Below, in pieces: positions 30,032-38,365 of a stretch of DNA of 64,000 bases. The notes beneath the pieces were generated by a model. The model did not search any database and was not told the origin of the DNA. It worked only from the letters and a program-made list of their open reading frames with translations. Position 1 is the stretch's first letter; each line of letters opens with the position of its first letter. A program made the translations under genes and the position numbers. Origin of the DNA: Acholeplasmatales bacterium (GTDB lineage Bacteria > Bacillota_I > Bacilli_A > Acholeplasmatales > Anaeroplasmataceae); the NCBI GenBank assembly GCA_900770055.1, contig CAAGJD010000133.1, positions 1 to 64,000 of the forward strand, given 5' to 3'.

Positions 30032-31309
30032 ATGGCGGAAAAGACATTAAACACAAGAATTATAAATAAAAATGCTACATCATCTGAATGGAGTACAAGT
30101 GCACTCGTATTAAAGAAAGGTGAGATAGCACTTGCTCAAATCATATCTGCAGAGGGTGGGAATTATGACGTACCTACTTATGCAATGAAGGTAGGCGATG
30201 GTACACATACATTCAGTCAATTAAATTGGTTAGTTGCTCCCGCTTCTGATGTATATGACTGGGCAAAGAAAGAGTCACTAGCATATAGTGATTTACCAAC
30301 AGCAGAAATTAATAATGCTATTACAACTGCAATTAATGCACTTGATTCAGGTGATACAGCCGTAGCAAAGCAATTTGTAACCACAGTAGGAGTAACAGAC
30401 GGAAAGCTTTCAGTCACTCGTAGAGCACTCACTGCTAATGACATTCCTACTCTTACAATAAGTAAAATTAGTGGATTACAAACAGAATTAGATGATAAAG
30501 TATCTTCCTCTAATTATAATAGCAAGATGACAGATATAGACACATCTATATCAAATTTAGATGGTAGGGTAGGTACAGTAGAGGGTAAACTTGATAGCGT
30601 TACCAATGTAATGGATTTTGTTGGTGCATTTCCAACTGCTCCTACAACAGCTCAAAAAGGTGATGTGTATGTAAACACAACTGATGGGAAAGAGTATGTT
30701 TATGATGGTACAAAATGGGTAGAACTTGGTGACGAAACACGCCTTGCTCAATTAGAAACCAAAGTAAATGATTTATCTAACAGTCAGTTAAAAGCAGGAA
30801 CTGCAATAGAAATTGATAGTGAAAACATCATAAATGTATTATATGATAGTGGTGTATTTACAGATTACTATGGTTGCAATAAAGGTTTAACCATTACCCC
30901 TGAGAACAATATATTAGATATAGGATTAAAGGGAACTGATACATATATTATCAATAGTTGCAATAGTGGCTTTTTAAACATAGTAGGAAACTCACTCGAA
31001 ATAGATGCTGTGGCTTCAGACGGTCTTCTAAGAATACAAGGTAATAATGATATAACCGTTCATAATAACAGTTTTGGATTGTATATAAATGGTGAAAACA
31101 ACACCACGAGTCCAAACAGTCTATTGATAGGTTCAGATAATTATGGCAATATTAATTTAGATTACGCTTATTTACAAGTAAATAGTAGTAGTATTTCCAT
31201 AAGCGTAGAACCAACTAACAGTAATGATATAGTAATTAAAAAATATGCTGATAGTCACTATTTAGAGTTAGCAGATACTTATATCTTAAATTGTGGTGGA
31301 GCGTCATAA
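30032..31309 (+). CDS. Tail fibre protein 1 (425 aa)
   Basis: Residues 1-70 (TLNTRIINKNATSSEWSTS, LKKGEIAL.., YAMKVGDGTHTFSQL) are the N-terminal 'KGEIAxx...KxGDGTxxxxxL' module of many phage fibres. Around residues 150-245 there is a helical/coiled stretch, then FVGAFPTAPTTAQKGDVYVN, TTDGKEYVYDGTKWVELGD, a widespread fibre motif, and QLETKVNDL. The C-terminal 170 residues are Asn/Ser/Gly-rich beta repeats (YGCNKGLTITPENN; NSCNSGFLNIVGNS). It is expected to form a trimeric fibre for host recognition. The N-terminus and the Asn/Cys-rich repeats are shared with the next gene. Confidence 0.7.
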   Translation: MAEKTLNTRIINKNATSSEWSTSALVLKKGEIALAQIISAEGGNYDVPTYAMKVGDGTHTFSQLNWLVAPASDVYDWAKKESLAYSDLPTAEINNAITTAINALDSGDTAVAKQFVTTVGVTDGKLSVTRRALTANDIPTLTISKISGLQTELDDKVSSSNYNSKMTDIDTSISNLDGRVGTVEGKLDSVTNVMDFVGAFPTAPTTAQKGDVYVNTTDGKEYVYDGTKWVELGDETRLAQLETKVNDLSNSQLKAGTAIEIDSENIINVLYDSGVFTDYYGCNKGLTITPENNILDIGLKGTDTYIINSCNSGFLNIVGNSLEIDAVASDGLLRIQGNNDITVHNNSFGLYINGENNTTSPNSLLIGSDNYGNINLDYAYLQVNSSSISISVEPTNSNDIVIKKYADSHYLELADTYILNCGGAS

Positions 31310-31329
31310 AAATAGAGGAGTATAAATAA

Positions 31330-33078
31330 ATGGCAGAAAAAACATTAAATGCAAGAGTCTGCTTAAAATATGATACATATGAAAATTGGAAGTCAAAAAA
31401 CACTGTATTAAAAAAGGGTGAAGTTGCACAAACCTATGTATCATCTACTTCTACTATTGATTCGACAGGAAAAACACTTACCGCTTCATCTTCTGGAACA
31501 ATACCTGCAGGATCTATTTTATATAAAGTAGGTGATGGCACAACTGCTTATAATTCTTTGAAGTTTACAACTGCTATACCTACTGATGCAACTACAAAGA
31601 AGTATGTAGATGATAAAGTAAGCACTAAAACATCAGTTACTGTAAATGGAAGTAATGTAGCCATTTTTGATGCTGATACAAAGCAAGATAAATTAACAGT
31701 GATTGACCCTATATACATAAATAGTTGCAATCAAAGTTTAGGTTTAGCTTATGGAACTGGTCTTACATTTAATTCTTGTAATGGATTGTGCGTAGATTGG
31801 TCAAGTATGCCTGTAGATTCATCTACATTTTATGTAGACAGCTGTAATGGCTTACAAATAAACTCTGGTAATAATTTACTTGATATAGGATTATATGGAA
31901 ATTATGGTTCATCATATATCCATGAAAGTTGCAATAGTTTAACCATACTATCAGAATCTATTGAAATAGATGCTACAAATAGTAATGGTCAAATAGCAAT
32001 ACAAGGTGACAATACTGACATAATAATTCATAATAATAATTTAGGTCTCATTATAGATAAAGATTCTAATACTTTATCAATAGGTTCAGTTAGCGGTGGT
32101 CAACTTAATTTAGACTATGCTCATTTACAAGTAGAAAGTGATGGTGTATCAGTAAGTCATAGCCCAACATCAGATAATCATGTAGCAAATAAGAAGTATG
32201 TTGATACAAATAATTCTGTACTTAAAACATATGTAAATAGTAATCTTTATAATGAAAATATTCTTATTAATGGAGAATTTAATATAAATCAACAAGGTAC
32301 TACAACTTATAATATAAGCAGTAAAAGAGTAAAAACAGTAGATATGTGGATAGGCTGGAATGGTACTGGTACATTTAATGCAAGTACAAAAGTTTTAACT
32401 AACACAGGAACAAGTGGAAATCTTATTTTACAACAAGCGATTGAATATTATGACTATTTATGGGGAAAAACACTTACTCTAACAGCAAAAATAGATGGTG
32501 TAATATATTCAGCTACAAGTACTCTCCCATCATCTGTGCCCAGTGCAGATGCATACTACTGTTATAAAAATATAACTACCTCAAGTGGTGCAGTGCTTTA
32601 TATGAGATTAAGATATATGCCAGCTAGAACAATGATGTATGCCGACATAGGTCTTGGTCCTGATAGTTCAGGAGCAACAAAACCGAGTATCACATTAGGA
32701 TTTGTAAAACTTGAATATGGCTCAACATTTACTCCAATAAGAAGAGGTGGATGGAATACATGGAGTGATGAACTTGTAAAATGTCAAAGATATTATCAAT
32801 TAGCATATCTTCATGGTGTACCTTATTATGCTACTAATGCAACAACTATTGCTCCTTGTATAAGATTGCAATCTCAAATGAGAACTACTCCTACGCTATC
32901 TGTTGAGCAGCTACCAACTATAATTGGAGAGGGTGCATCACATTCAAGTACTGCAATGGTACATAATTCATGTTGGAATAATATAGAACAGGTTAAAATA
33001 ACTACTTCTGGACTTACAGCTAATAAAATATATGTAATGAGTACTGGTGCTGTGCTACTTGATGCAAATATTTATTAA
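31330..33078 (+). CDS. Tail fibre protein 2 with C-terminal carbohydrate-binding-like domain (582 aa)
   Basis: The N-terminal module is paralogous to fibre 1 (MAEKTLNARVCLKYDTYENW; LKKGEVAQ; YKVGDGTTAYNSLKF), followed by Asn/Ser/Cys repeats (INSCNQSLGLAYG, FNSCNGLCVDW, VDSCNGLQINSGN) resembling a beta-helix shaft. From about residue 315, NENILINGEFNINQQGTTTY opens a jelly-roll domain with DMWIGWNGTGTF, LILQQAIEYYDYLWGKTLTL, FVKLEYGSTFTPI and KCQRYYQL, the pattern of fibre-tip domains that bind cell-surface glycans. It is probably the main receptor-binding protein. Confidence 0.7.
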   Translation: MAEKTLNARVCLKYDTYENWKSKNTVLKKGEVAQTYVSSTSTIDSTGKTLTASSSGTIPAGSILYKVGDGTTAYNSLKFTTAIPTDATTKKYVDDKVSTKTSVTVNGSNVAIFDADTKQDKLTVIDPIYINSCNQSLGLAYGTGLTFNSCNGLCVDWSSMPVDSSTFYVDSCNGLQINSGNNLLDIGLYGNYGSSYIHESCNSLTILSESIEIDATNSNGQIAIQGDNTDIIIHNNNLGLIIDKDSNTLSIGSVSGGQLNLDYAHLQVESDGVSVSHSPTSDNHVANKKYVDTNNSVLKTYVNSNLYNENILINGEFNINQQGTTTYNISSKRVKTVDMWIGWNGTGTFNASTKVLTNTGTSGNLILQQAIEYYDYLWGKTLTLTAKIDGVIYSATSTLPSSVPSADAYYCYKNITTSSGAVLYMRLRYMPARTMMYADIGLGPDSSGATKPSITLGFVKLEYGSTFTPIRRGGWNTWSDELVKCQRYYQLAYLHGVPYYATNATTIAPCIRLQSQMRTTPTLSVEQLPTIIGEGASHSSTAMVHNSCWNNIEQVKITTSGLTANKIYVMSTGAVLLDANIY

Positions 33079-33089
33079 GGAGAAATACA

Positions 33090-33329
33090 ATGGAAGATAT
33101 TATATATTCAAAAACAAAAGTTTACATAAAAATTGATGAAAATAACAATATCATAGACATAAATAGTGATATTTTTATTGAAGATACTGGGGGTTGGATA
33201 TTTATAGATGACGGCTATGGAGATAAATATGACCATGCTCAATCAGCTTATTTAAATAAACCTCTTTTTAACGAGGGGGGTACTTATAATTATAAATTTG
33301 TAAACGATGAAATAGTAGAGATAGTTTAA
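33090..33329 (+). CDS. Small fibre-associated protein (79 aa)
   Basis: Acidic 79-residue protein with KVYIKIDENNNIIDINSDIF and TGGWIFIDDGYGDKYDHAQSAYLNKPLF. This module is found at the C-terminal ends of fibres or as a stand-alone gene directly after them in phages of Gram-positive hosts; a fibre-tip or assembly role is likely by context. GGAG lies before the ATG, 11 nt after fibre 2. Its last codons form the upstream arm of a hairpin. Confidence 0.55.
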   Translation: MEDIIYSKTKVYIKIDENNNIIDINSDIFIEDTGGWIFIDDGYGDKYDHAQSAYLNKPLFNEGGTYNYKFVNDEIVEIV

Positions 33330-33350
33330 TCTGTCTCTACTATTATAATT
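33311..33350 (+). terminator. Hairpin terminator at the end of the fibre operon
   Basis: AATAGTAGAGATAG (33311-33324) pairs with CTGTCTCTACTATT (33331-33344), a 14-bp stem with one G-U pair and a 6-nt loop, followed by ATAATTTATT. The upstream arm overlaps the end of the 33090 gene. The T-run is weak, so efficiency is uncertain. Confidence 0.6.
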
Positions 33351-33394
33351 TATTATATTGTATATATTTATATATATACTTTGGAGGTATGCTT

Positions 33395-34045
33395 ATGAAA
33401 ATAGCAGTGGTACAAATTTACAATGAAGCAATAAAAAATTATGCAGAATATAGCAGAATAGCGAATGTTTTATATGCAAAGCAACACGGATATGATTATA
33501 TATGTTGGGAAAAAGATTTAGTGCCAACTTATATTTCATCTTATTATAATAAACTTTTAGCCATAGAAAATGTAATGAATAGTGAAAATAAATATGATTG
33601 GATATTCTATTTAGATGTTGATGCTATGGTTACTCTGCCAAATGTAGCATTAGAGGGAATAATAGAAAAATGTGGCGAGAGGGAATTGATATTAGGCAAT
33701 GATAAAAATGGCTCAAACAATGGAGTATTTCTTATAAAGAACACAGAAACAATGAAGAAGTTTATCAGAGAATGTTATGAGGATAGAAACTTTTATCACA
33801 CAGAAACACCAGAACAATCTGCAATGTTTGAAAGAATAAAATTAGATGAATATAAAGATAAATTAGGAGTATTGCCAGCTCAATTCTTTAACGCTTATGT
33901 TATTAAGTATAATAATATGAAATATGAAGAACCTTTGTTTGATGGCTCAAAAAGTTTTGTATTGCATCTACAAAGATTGCCTAATGACAAAAGAGAATCT
34001 ATATTTAGAGATTTGCTAAAACAAATGCATATTATTTGTATGTAG
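33395..34045 (+). CDS. Glycosyltransferase (GT34 / galactosyltransferase GMA12-like)
   Basis: The start at 33395 is preferred (GGAGG at 33383-33387, 7-nt spacing); an ATG at 33389 is too close. Residues 1-30 give MKIAVVQIYNEAIKNYAEYS, then KQHGYDYICW. The D-x-D nucleotide-sugar site is in DWIFYLDVDAMVTLPN (about residues 68-83), followed by LILGNDKNGSNNGVFLIKNT and EQSAMFE. These are hallmarks of GT34-type glycosyltransferases. In phages such enzymes decorate virion proteins or alter host surface glycans; its place between fibres and MFIYEKN proteins suggests a virion substrate. A standalone gene after a terminator. Confidence 0.65.
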   Translation: MKIAVVQIYNEAIKNYAEYSRIANVLYAKQHGYDYICWEKDLVPTYISSYYNKLLAIENVMNSENKYDWIFYLDVDAMVTLPNVALEGIIEKCGERELILGNDKNGSNNGVFLIKNTETMKKFIRECYEDRNFYHTETPEQSAMFERIKLDEYKDKLGVLPAQFFNAYVIKYNNMKYEEPLFDGSKSFVLHLQRLPNDKRESIFRDLLKQMHIICM

Positions 34046-34075
34046 AATATTTTAAATAAATTGTGAAAAAATATA

Positions 34076-34092
34076 GCTAAATATTTATAGAT
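34076..34092 (+). promoter_or_regulatory. GCTAAAT intergenic motif, copy 5
   Basis: GCTAAAT (34076-34082) then TATAGAT 3 nt later, 43 nt before the MFIYEKN copy 2 start. A possible weak sigma70 reading also exists (TTGTGA, 17-nt spacer, TTTATA). Nearly the same sequence appears upstream of the protease gene (25338). Confidence 0.35.
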
Positions 34093-34124
34093 AAACCAAA
34101 ATAAATAGAGGAGAACATAAACAA

Positions 34125-34640
34125 ATGTTTATTTATCAGAAAAACAAAGTTAATGAAGTCACAGGACAAGTAGAGCAATCACTTAATGTTACATTTGAGG
34201 ACAATAAACCTGTTGAAACACCTGATGTGGTTATTACAAAGGACGGGGTTACTGGGATAAAGAGCGATAGTAAGGCTTATTCTGTAGCATTTGCAGGACA
34301 AACCAATTTTACATCTTTTTCAGTAGACGGTGAGATAACAAAATATGATAAACAGTTACCATACATAGCATCAATACCATTCAAAAAATCTTTTGGTTTC
34401 AATGTAAGTGAAGTAGCAGACCCACAAGATTTGATGTATGTATTTGGTGTTATGACAGAATATAATTCGTTTGGTGTTCAAGAAATTCCGAATAGTGCTA
34501 TATCGGAAATTGGAGAATATGTGTTAGATATTGAGGAAAAAATGTTATATACCCCACATGGTAATTATGATATATCCGAGTTGTTATCTCAATTTAGTAA
34601 TATATATAGCATGGAAATAGGATATGTATCAGGCGGTTAA
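34125..34640 (+). CDS. MFIYEKN-family modular protein, copy 2 (171 aa)
   Basis: Conserved N-terminus MFIYQKNKVNEVTGQVEQSL, then NVTFEDNKPVETPDVV and KDGVTGIKSDSKAY. The variable domain follows, with a GEYVLDIEEKMLYTPHGNYD block shared in outline with copy 1. The ribosome site is GAGGAG. The gene is followed after 1 nt by the MKHILNFIE micro-ORF. Copies 2, 3 and 4 are adjacent, indicating tandem duplication followed by divergence of the C-terminal domain. Confidence 0.55.
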   Translation: MFIYQKNKVNEVTGQVEQSLNVTFEDNKPVETPDVVITKDGVTGIKSDSKAYSVAFAGQTNFTSFSVDGEITKYDKQLPYIASIPFKKSFGFNVSEVADPQDLMYVFGVMTEYNSFGVQEIPNSAISEIGEYVLDIEEKMLYTPHGNYDISELLSQFSNIYSMEIGYVSGG

Positions 34641-34641
34641 A

Positions 34642-34683
34642 ATGAAACACATACTTAATTTTATAGAGAGGAAAGGTAAATAA
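34642..34683 (+). CDS. Micro-ORF MKHILNFIERKGK, copy 2 (13 aa)
   Basis: ATG 34642 to TAA 34683. It encodes 13 residues whose first eight match the micro-ORFs at 29576 and 35224 at most positions. Its GAGAGGAAAGG could also serve as the ribosome site for the next MFIYEKN gene at 34689, so the conservation may come from regulatory DNA rather than from the peptide. Confidence 0.35.
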   Translation: MKHILNFIERKGK

Positions 34684-34688
34684 AAGAA

Positions 34689-35222
34689 ATGTTCATATAT
34701 GAAAAGAATAAATTAAATCAAGAAACTGGCAAAGTAGAACAAACATTAAATATAACTTTTGAGAATAACAAGCCAGTAGAAACCCCCGATGTAGTTATAA
34801 CAGCAGATGGAGTTACTGGTATTAAAAGTGATTCTAACGCTTACTCGTACTTTTTATACACAGAAGGTTCAGGTACAGTAATTTTAGACGATGGAGAAGG
34901 TTTAACATTTCCATTAAAAGGAACTGCATCTTATTATGGACAATTATTTAATAAAAGATTTTCGTACTCATATAATGTTGATGATACAAGACCGAAAATT
35001 TTTTATGATGATGGCACAGGAAATATGTATTTCATTAGTGTTGACGGACAAAACCCATTAATAATAGATACCAATACGGAATTTATTGTTGATATGGAAA
35101 ATAAAAAAATATATTTGAACGAAACTGTTTACAACATTGAAGATTGTTACTATGGTGACGGAATATATTCAAATAAAATAATTCCTGATAAATTAAAGGG
35201 TTTTATAACACGAGGATATTAA
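34689..35222 (+). CDS. MFIYEKN-family modular protein, copy 3 (177 aa)
   Basis: N-terminal module MFIYEKNKLNQETGKVEQTL, NITFENNKPVETPDVV, DGVTGIKSDSNAY, then a distinct beta-rich C-terminal domain (FLYTEGSGTVILDDGEG; ASYYGQLFNKRFSYSYNVD). It is closest to copy 2 in the constant part. Function unknown; presumed virion surface or fibre component by position. Confidence 0.55.
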   Translation: MFIYEKNKLNQETGKVEQTLNITFENNKPVETPDVVITADGVTGIKSDSNAYSYFLYTEGSGTVILDDGEGLTFPLKGTASYYGQLFNKRFSYSYNVDDTRPKIFYDDGTGNMYFISVDGQNPLIIDTNTEFIVDMENKKIYLNETVYNIEDCYYGDGIYSNKIIPDKLKGFITRGY

Positions 35223-35223
35223 A

Positions 35224-35253
35224 GTGAAACAAATTCTTAATTTTATAAAATAA
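35224..35253 (+). CDS. Micro-ORF (M)KQILNFIK, copy 3 (9 aa)
   Basis: GTG 35224 to TAA 35253, 1 nt after the stop codon of copy 3. Nine residues, KQILNFIK after the start, matching the other two micro-ORFs. It is shorter than the others and begins with GTG, so it could be a decaying remnant of the repeated unit. Confidence 0.3.
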   Translation: MKQILNFIK

Positions 35254-35273
35254 TATAAGGAGAGTAAAGAATT

Positions 35274-35459
35274 ATGTTTATTTATGAAAAAAAGCACAAA
35301 GATGAATCAAAGGATTTAACTTATCAAACTCTTAACATACAGTTTGCAAAAAATGTACCTGTCGAGAAACCTGAAATAGTATTAAAGGAAGACATCACTC
35401 TTGATGAAGAAGGTAATAAGATTGTATCTGCTTCTTTAATAGTTAATAAAGACGAGTAA
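35274..35459 (+). CDS. MFIYEKN-family short protein, copy 4 (61 aa)
   Basis: MFIYEKKHKDESKDLTYQTL, NIQFAKNVPVEKPEIVLKED represents only the constant module; the variable domain is absent. It ends with a charged tail (NKIVSASLIVNKDE). It is either a minimal base protein or a truncated copy. AAGGAG precedes the ATG. Directly downstream is the neck gene with the non-AUG start. Confidence 0.5.
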   Translation: MFIYEKKHKDESKDLTYQTLNIQFAKNVPVEKPEIVLKEDITLDEEGNKIVSASLIVNKDE

Positions 35460-35497
35460 TTTATTTATATTATTGTAAATATGTGAGGTGATTTATC

Positions 35498-36211
35498 ATA
35501 GAAATAGGCGCTTATGTTAGTGAAATAAAGACACAACTCACTGGAGATTTACTAGATTTAGAATTAGAAGACAGTACTCTTGTAAAATTAGTTAATTCTG
35601 CTTTTAGAGAAGTACAAAGATATATAGATACTACAGTAATAAAGACAGTAGATTATAAGCCTTGCATAGATTTATCTGATTTAAATGTAAGCTCAGTTTC
35701 TAGAGTATACAGAGCTCAAAGTTACATGGCAACCGGTTCAGAGTCTGGAGAAACTCCAGCAGATCCAATTTATTTAGCCCAATGGCAGATGATGTCAGGT
35801 AATGGTAATTTATATAATATGAGTGATTGGGCTTATAATTTTTCAGCTTGGAACACTGCTCTGCAAATTAGAAACACAGTCTCAACAGATCTATTATTTA
35901 GATTTGAAAAGCATACTAATAAATTATATATTAATGTAGCTTTTGATAAGCCAACAAAGATAACTATAGAATATGTACCAAGGTATAATGATGTCTCAGA
36001 AGTTGTATCTGACTATTGGATAGATATTATATTAAGGATGTCTTTAGCTTTAGCTAAAATTGCATTAGGTAGAATTCGTTCTAAATATACTCAATCTAAT
36101 GCACTTTGGGCTATGGACGGTGATACTTTACTGTCTGAAGGTAATGATGAACTAGATAAATTAAGAACAAGTTTACAGAATAATACACAATTAGTTTATC
36201 CTATAGATTAA
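35498..36211 (+). CDS. Neck / head-completion protein (T4 gp13-like position), non-AUG start (237 aa)
   Basis: The reading frame is open and protein-like from just after a TGA at 35489-35491: EIGAYVSEIKTQLTGDLLDL and STLVKLVNSAFREVQRYIDT are clearly coding and typical of neck-protein N-termini. There is no ATG, GTG or TTG before 35726. GAGGTG at 35485-35490 lies 7 nt before ATA 35498 (or 4 nt before ATC 35495), so initiation at AUA or AUC is inferred. Starting at 35726 would remove 76 conserved-looking residues. The later part has the WIDIILRMSLALAKIALGRIRSKY helix. It opens the neck operon and probably joins portal to tail. Confidence 0.65.
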   Translation: MEIGAYVSEIKTQLTGDLLDLELEDSTLVKLVNSAFREVQRYIDTTVIKTVDYKPCIDLSDLNVSSVSRVYRAQSYMATGSESGETPADPIYLAQWQMMSGNGNLYNMSDWAYNFSAWNTALQIRNTVSTDLLFRFEKHTNKLYINVAFDKPTKITIEYVPRYNDVSEVVSDYWIDIILRMSLALAKIALGRIRSKYTQSNALWAMDGDTLLSEGNDELDKLRTSLQNNTQLVYPID

Positions 36212-36249
36212 TTGTATATATTATATTATATTATATTAAGGAGATAGAA

Positions 36250-37518
36250 ATGTCAAAATATTTAACTGAAGCATTTAAGCAAATGAACGATCTTAATGAG
36301 GAAGTATTTAAAGTTGATATAGATGATGCTAAAAAGTTGCAAACGTTTTTAGATGGCGATACTGTTGATGAATTTGAAACAATTATAGATCCTGAAGCTG
36401 AGACAGTTGATGACTTACAAGATTCATATATAGGTAAGATAATTTTAAATTGTCCAGTATGTAATGCAAAGATCTATAAAGATTTAGATAATATTATAAT
36501 TGATGACAAAGTAGATTTAGTTAATACTGATGAAGAGTGTCCTTTCTGTCAATCATTAGGTGGTTTTGAAGTAATTGGGCAAATTGATAAATTTGATGTA
36601 GATGAAGAATTTAAAGATGATACAAATGGCAATAGCGATGAAGATATAAATGAATCTAAATCTAAATCTAAACCTAGACGTACTACTAAATCTAGATCTC
36701 TTAAAGAATCAGATGATACAAAGATGTTAAAAGAAGGTTATGAAGACGATTTAGTTGAAGGTGCTTACTATAGAGGATTTATAATTAGTAAAGCAGGCGA
36801 TAAATTTATGATTGACGGTTTTGGTGAATCATACGACACATATGGAGATGCTAAAGCAGGTGTAGATAGTTGGATTGAGAATGATGGTATAGACCCAAGA
36901 GTTTTAAATGAAGACTTCAAGAAAGTAAACATTGAGACTGATGATTCTATAATGACTATGGATTCAGATAATAGCGGTAAAGTAACAGTTACAACTGAAC
37001 CAAAGCAAAAAGCTGAAGGAGAAGTAATTTCTCCTATATCTGATGAAAATAAAGATAAAATTTTAGATTCTGATGCAGATAAAGAAATTGAGGAAGAGCC
37101 AGAACTAGAAATAGAAGAACCATCTATTGACGTAGAAGTTGATGAGTTTTCAGAAGATGATTTTGATGAACTTGGAGAAAGTTATTTAAAGAAAGTGTAT
37201 GAGAATGTAAAGTCTTATAAAACTACTAAAGGTAAAATATCTGGAGATTCTATGATATTTGAAGGAATTATAACATTTAATTCTGGTAAAAAATCTAAAA
37301 CTAAGTTTATGTTCGAATCTTCAACAGCTACTAAAACAGGAAAAGTTAAATTTATAGGAAAAAATCCTCAAATATCTAAAAATAATAAAGCATTCACAAT
37401 TACTGGCAGAATAAAAGGTGGTAAATTAGTAACAGAATCATTTACATACAATTATTCAGCTAAAGATGCTAATACTAAAAAATCTAAAAAATTATATGGT
37501 ACAATTACTAAAAAGTAA
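36250..37518 (+). CDS. Zinc-ribbon acidic protein with L-x-E linkers, candidate virion protein (422 aa)
   Basis: It begins MSKYLTEAFKQM (L-T-E-A at residues 5-8). A zinc ribbon is formed by C68-x2-C71 and C97-x2-C100. A basic linker follows (INESKSKSKPRRTTKSRSLK), then KMLKEGYEDD: several L-K-E sites. A small domain follows (YYRGFIISKAGDKFMIDGFG), then a Glu-rich region and a C-terminal beta domain (DSMIFEGIITFNSGKKSKTKF). The linkers closely resemble those in the 2-12 kb acidic genes, though this gene lies in the neck operon. Suggests a head-associated, protease-processed protein; not recognised by name. Confidence 0.55.
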   Translation: MSKYLTEAFKQMNDLNEEVFKVDIDDAKKLQTFLDGDTVDEFETIIDPEAETVDDLQDSYIGKIILNCPVCNAKIYKDLDNIIIDDKVDLVNTDEECPFCQSLGGFEVIGQIDKFDVDEEFKDDTNGNSDEDINESKSKSKPRRTTKSRSLKESDDTKMLKEGYEDDLVEGAYYRGFIISKAGDKFMIDGFGESYDTYGDAKAGVDSWIENDGIDPRVLNEDFKKVNIETDDSIMTMDSDNSGKVTVTTEPKQKAEGEVISPISDENKDKILDSDADKEIEEEPELEIEEPSIDVEVDEFSEDDFDELGESYLKKVYENVKSYKTTKGKISGDSMIFEGIITFNSGKKSKTKFMFESSTATKTGKVKFIGKNPQISKNNKAFTITGRIKGGKLVTESFTYNYSAKDANTKKSKKLYGTITKK

Positions 37519-37537
37519 ATAAGAGGAGGCTACTAAT

Positions 37538-38365
37538 ATGGGTGATTTATTTGAAGATAAAAGATCTGAATTAGTAGCCAAATCTCGTCAAAGTCAAAAA
37601 GAGCGAGATGGCAAAAATCGTTATGAAAAAAGAATTAAATCTAGAATAGCTAATTCTACTAAACAATATAATAAAATAAATATGAATCAGTTATTTAAAG
37701 ATAATATTCTTACAGTTAATATAGATGTTAAAGGTGAAACTAACGATTATATAGTCAGTATAAGTTTTGGCGGCTTTTTAGATAAAGTGCAAGAACAGTT
37801 AAAGCGCAATAATAATACTTTAGATTTAAAAATAATTTTAAGAGCACTAATAGATTCGTTTAATGAGGATAATGTTTATATACATTGCAGTTGTTCTGAT
37901 TGGAAATACAGAATGGCATATTGGGCAACTATAAATGATATAAATGTTGGAGATCCTGAAAATAGACCCTCAGACATTACTAATCCAAGTAATAGTTTGG
38001 GCCCAGGTTGTAAACATGTAATGCTAGTTTTAGCTAATCATAGTTGGTTGATAAAAGTAGCAAGTGTTATAAATAATTATATAAAATACTTTGAAAAATA
38101 TAAACAACGTGAATACGCTGACATTATTTACCCAGCAATTTATGGTAAGAAATATGAGGAGCTAGTCCAATTAGATATATTTGATGATGGCTCTGACGAA
38201 TTAGACACTAAAACAAACACTATAGATGCAGCTAATGAACTTGGCGCTAAATCCGGACAATTTAAAAAAGGTAATACTCAAGGAGTTAGATTTACTTCTA
38301 AATCCAATAAAGACAATGATATACAATTAGATATTGATAGTAGTGAGGAAAATGACAATGAGTAA
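37538..38365 (+). CDS. SWIM-type zinc-finger protein (275 aa)
   Basis: C117-x-C119 (IHCSCSDWKYRMAYWA) and C158-x-H160 (GPGCKHVMLVL) form a CxC...CxH SWIM zinc finger, a nucleic-acid or protein binding motif. The N-terminus is basic and helical (KSRQSQKERDGKNRYEKRIK); the C-terminus is acidic. It sits between neck genes, so it may act in head-tail joining or packaging, but a nucleic-acid role is equally possible. GAGGAGG lies before the ATG. The end overlaps the next gene by 8 nt. Confidence 0.6.
   Translation: MGDLFEDKRSELVAKSRQSQKERDGKNRYEKRIKSRIANSTKQYNKINMNQLFKDNILTVNIDVKGETNDYIVSISFGGFLDKVQEQLKRNNNTLDLKIILRALIDSFNEDNVYIHCSCSDWKYRMAYWATINDINVGDPENRPSDITNPSNSLGPGCKHVMLVLANHSWLIKVASVINNYIKYFEKYKQREYADIIYPAIYGKKYEELVQLDIFDDGSDELDTKTNTIDAANELGAKSGQFKKGNTQGVRFTSKSNKDNDIQLDIDSSEENDNE

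Noticed and set aside
28250..35460. Possible diversity-generating retroelement beside the fibre genes
   Set aside because: No reverse transcriptase or template repeat with A-specific variation could be found in the window; variation seems to come from duplicated modules instead.
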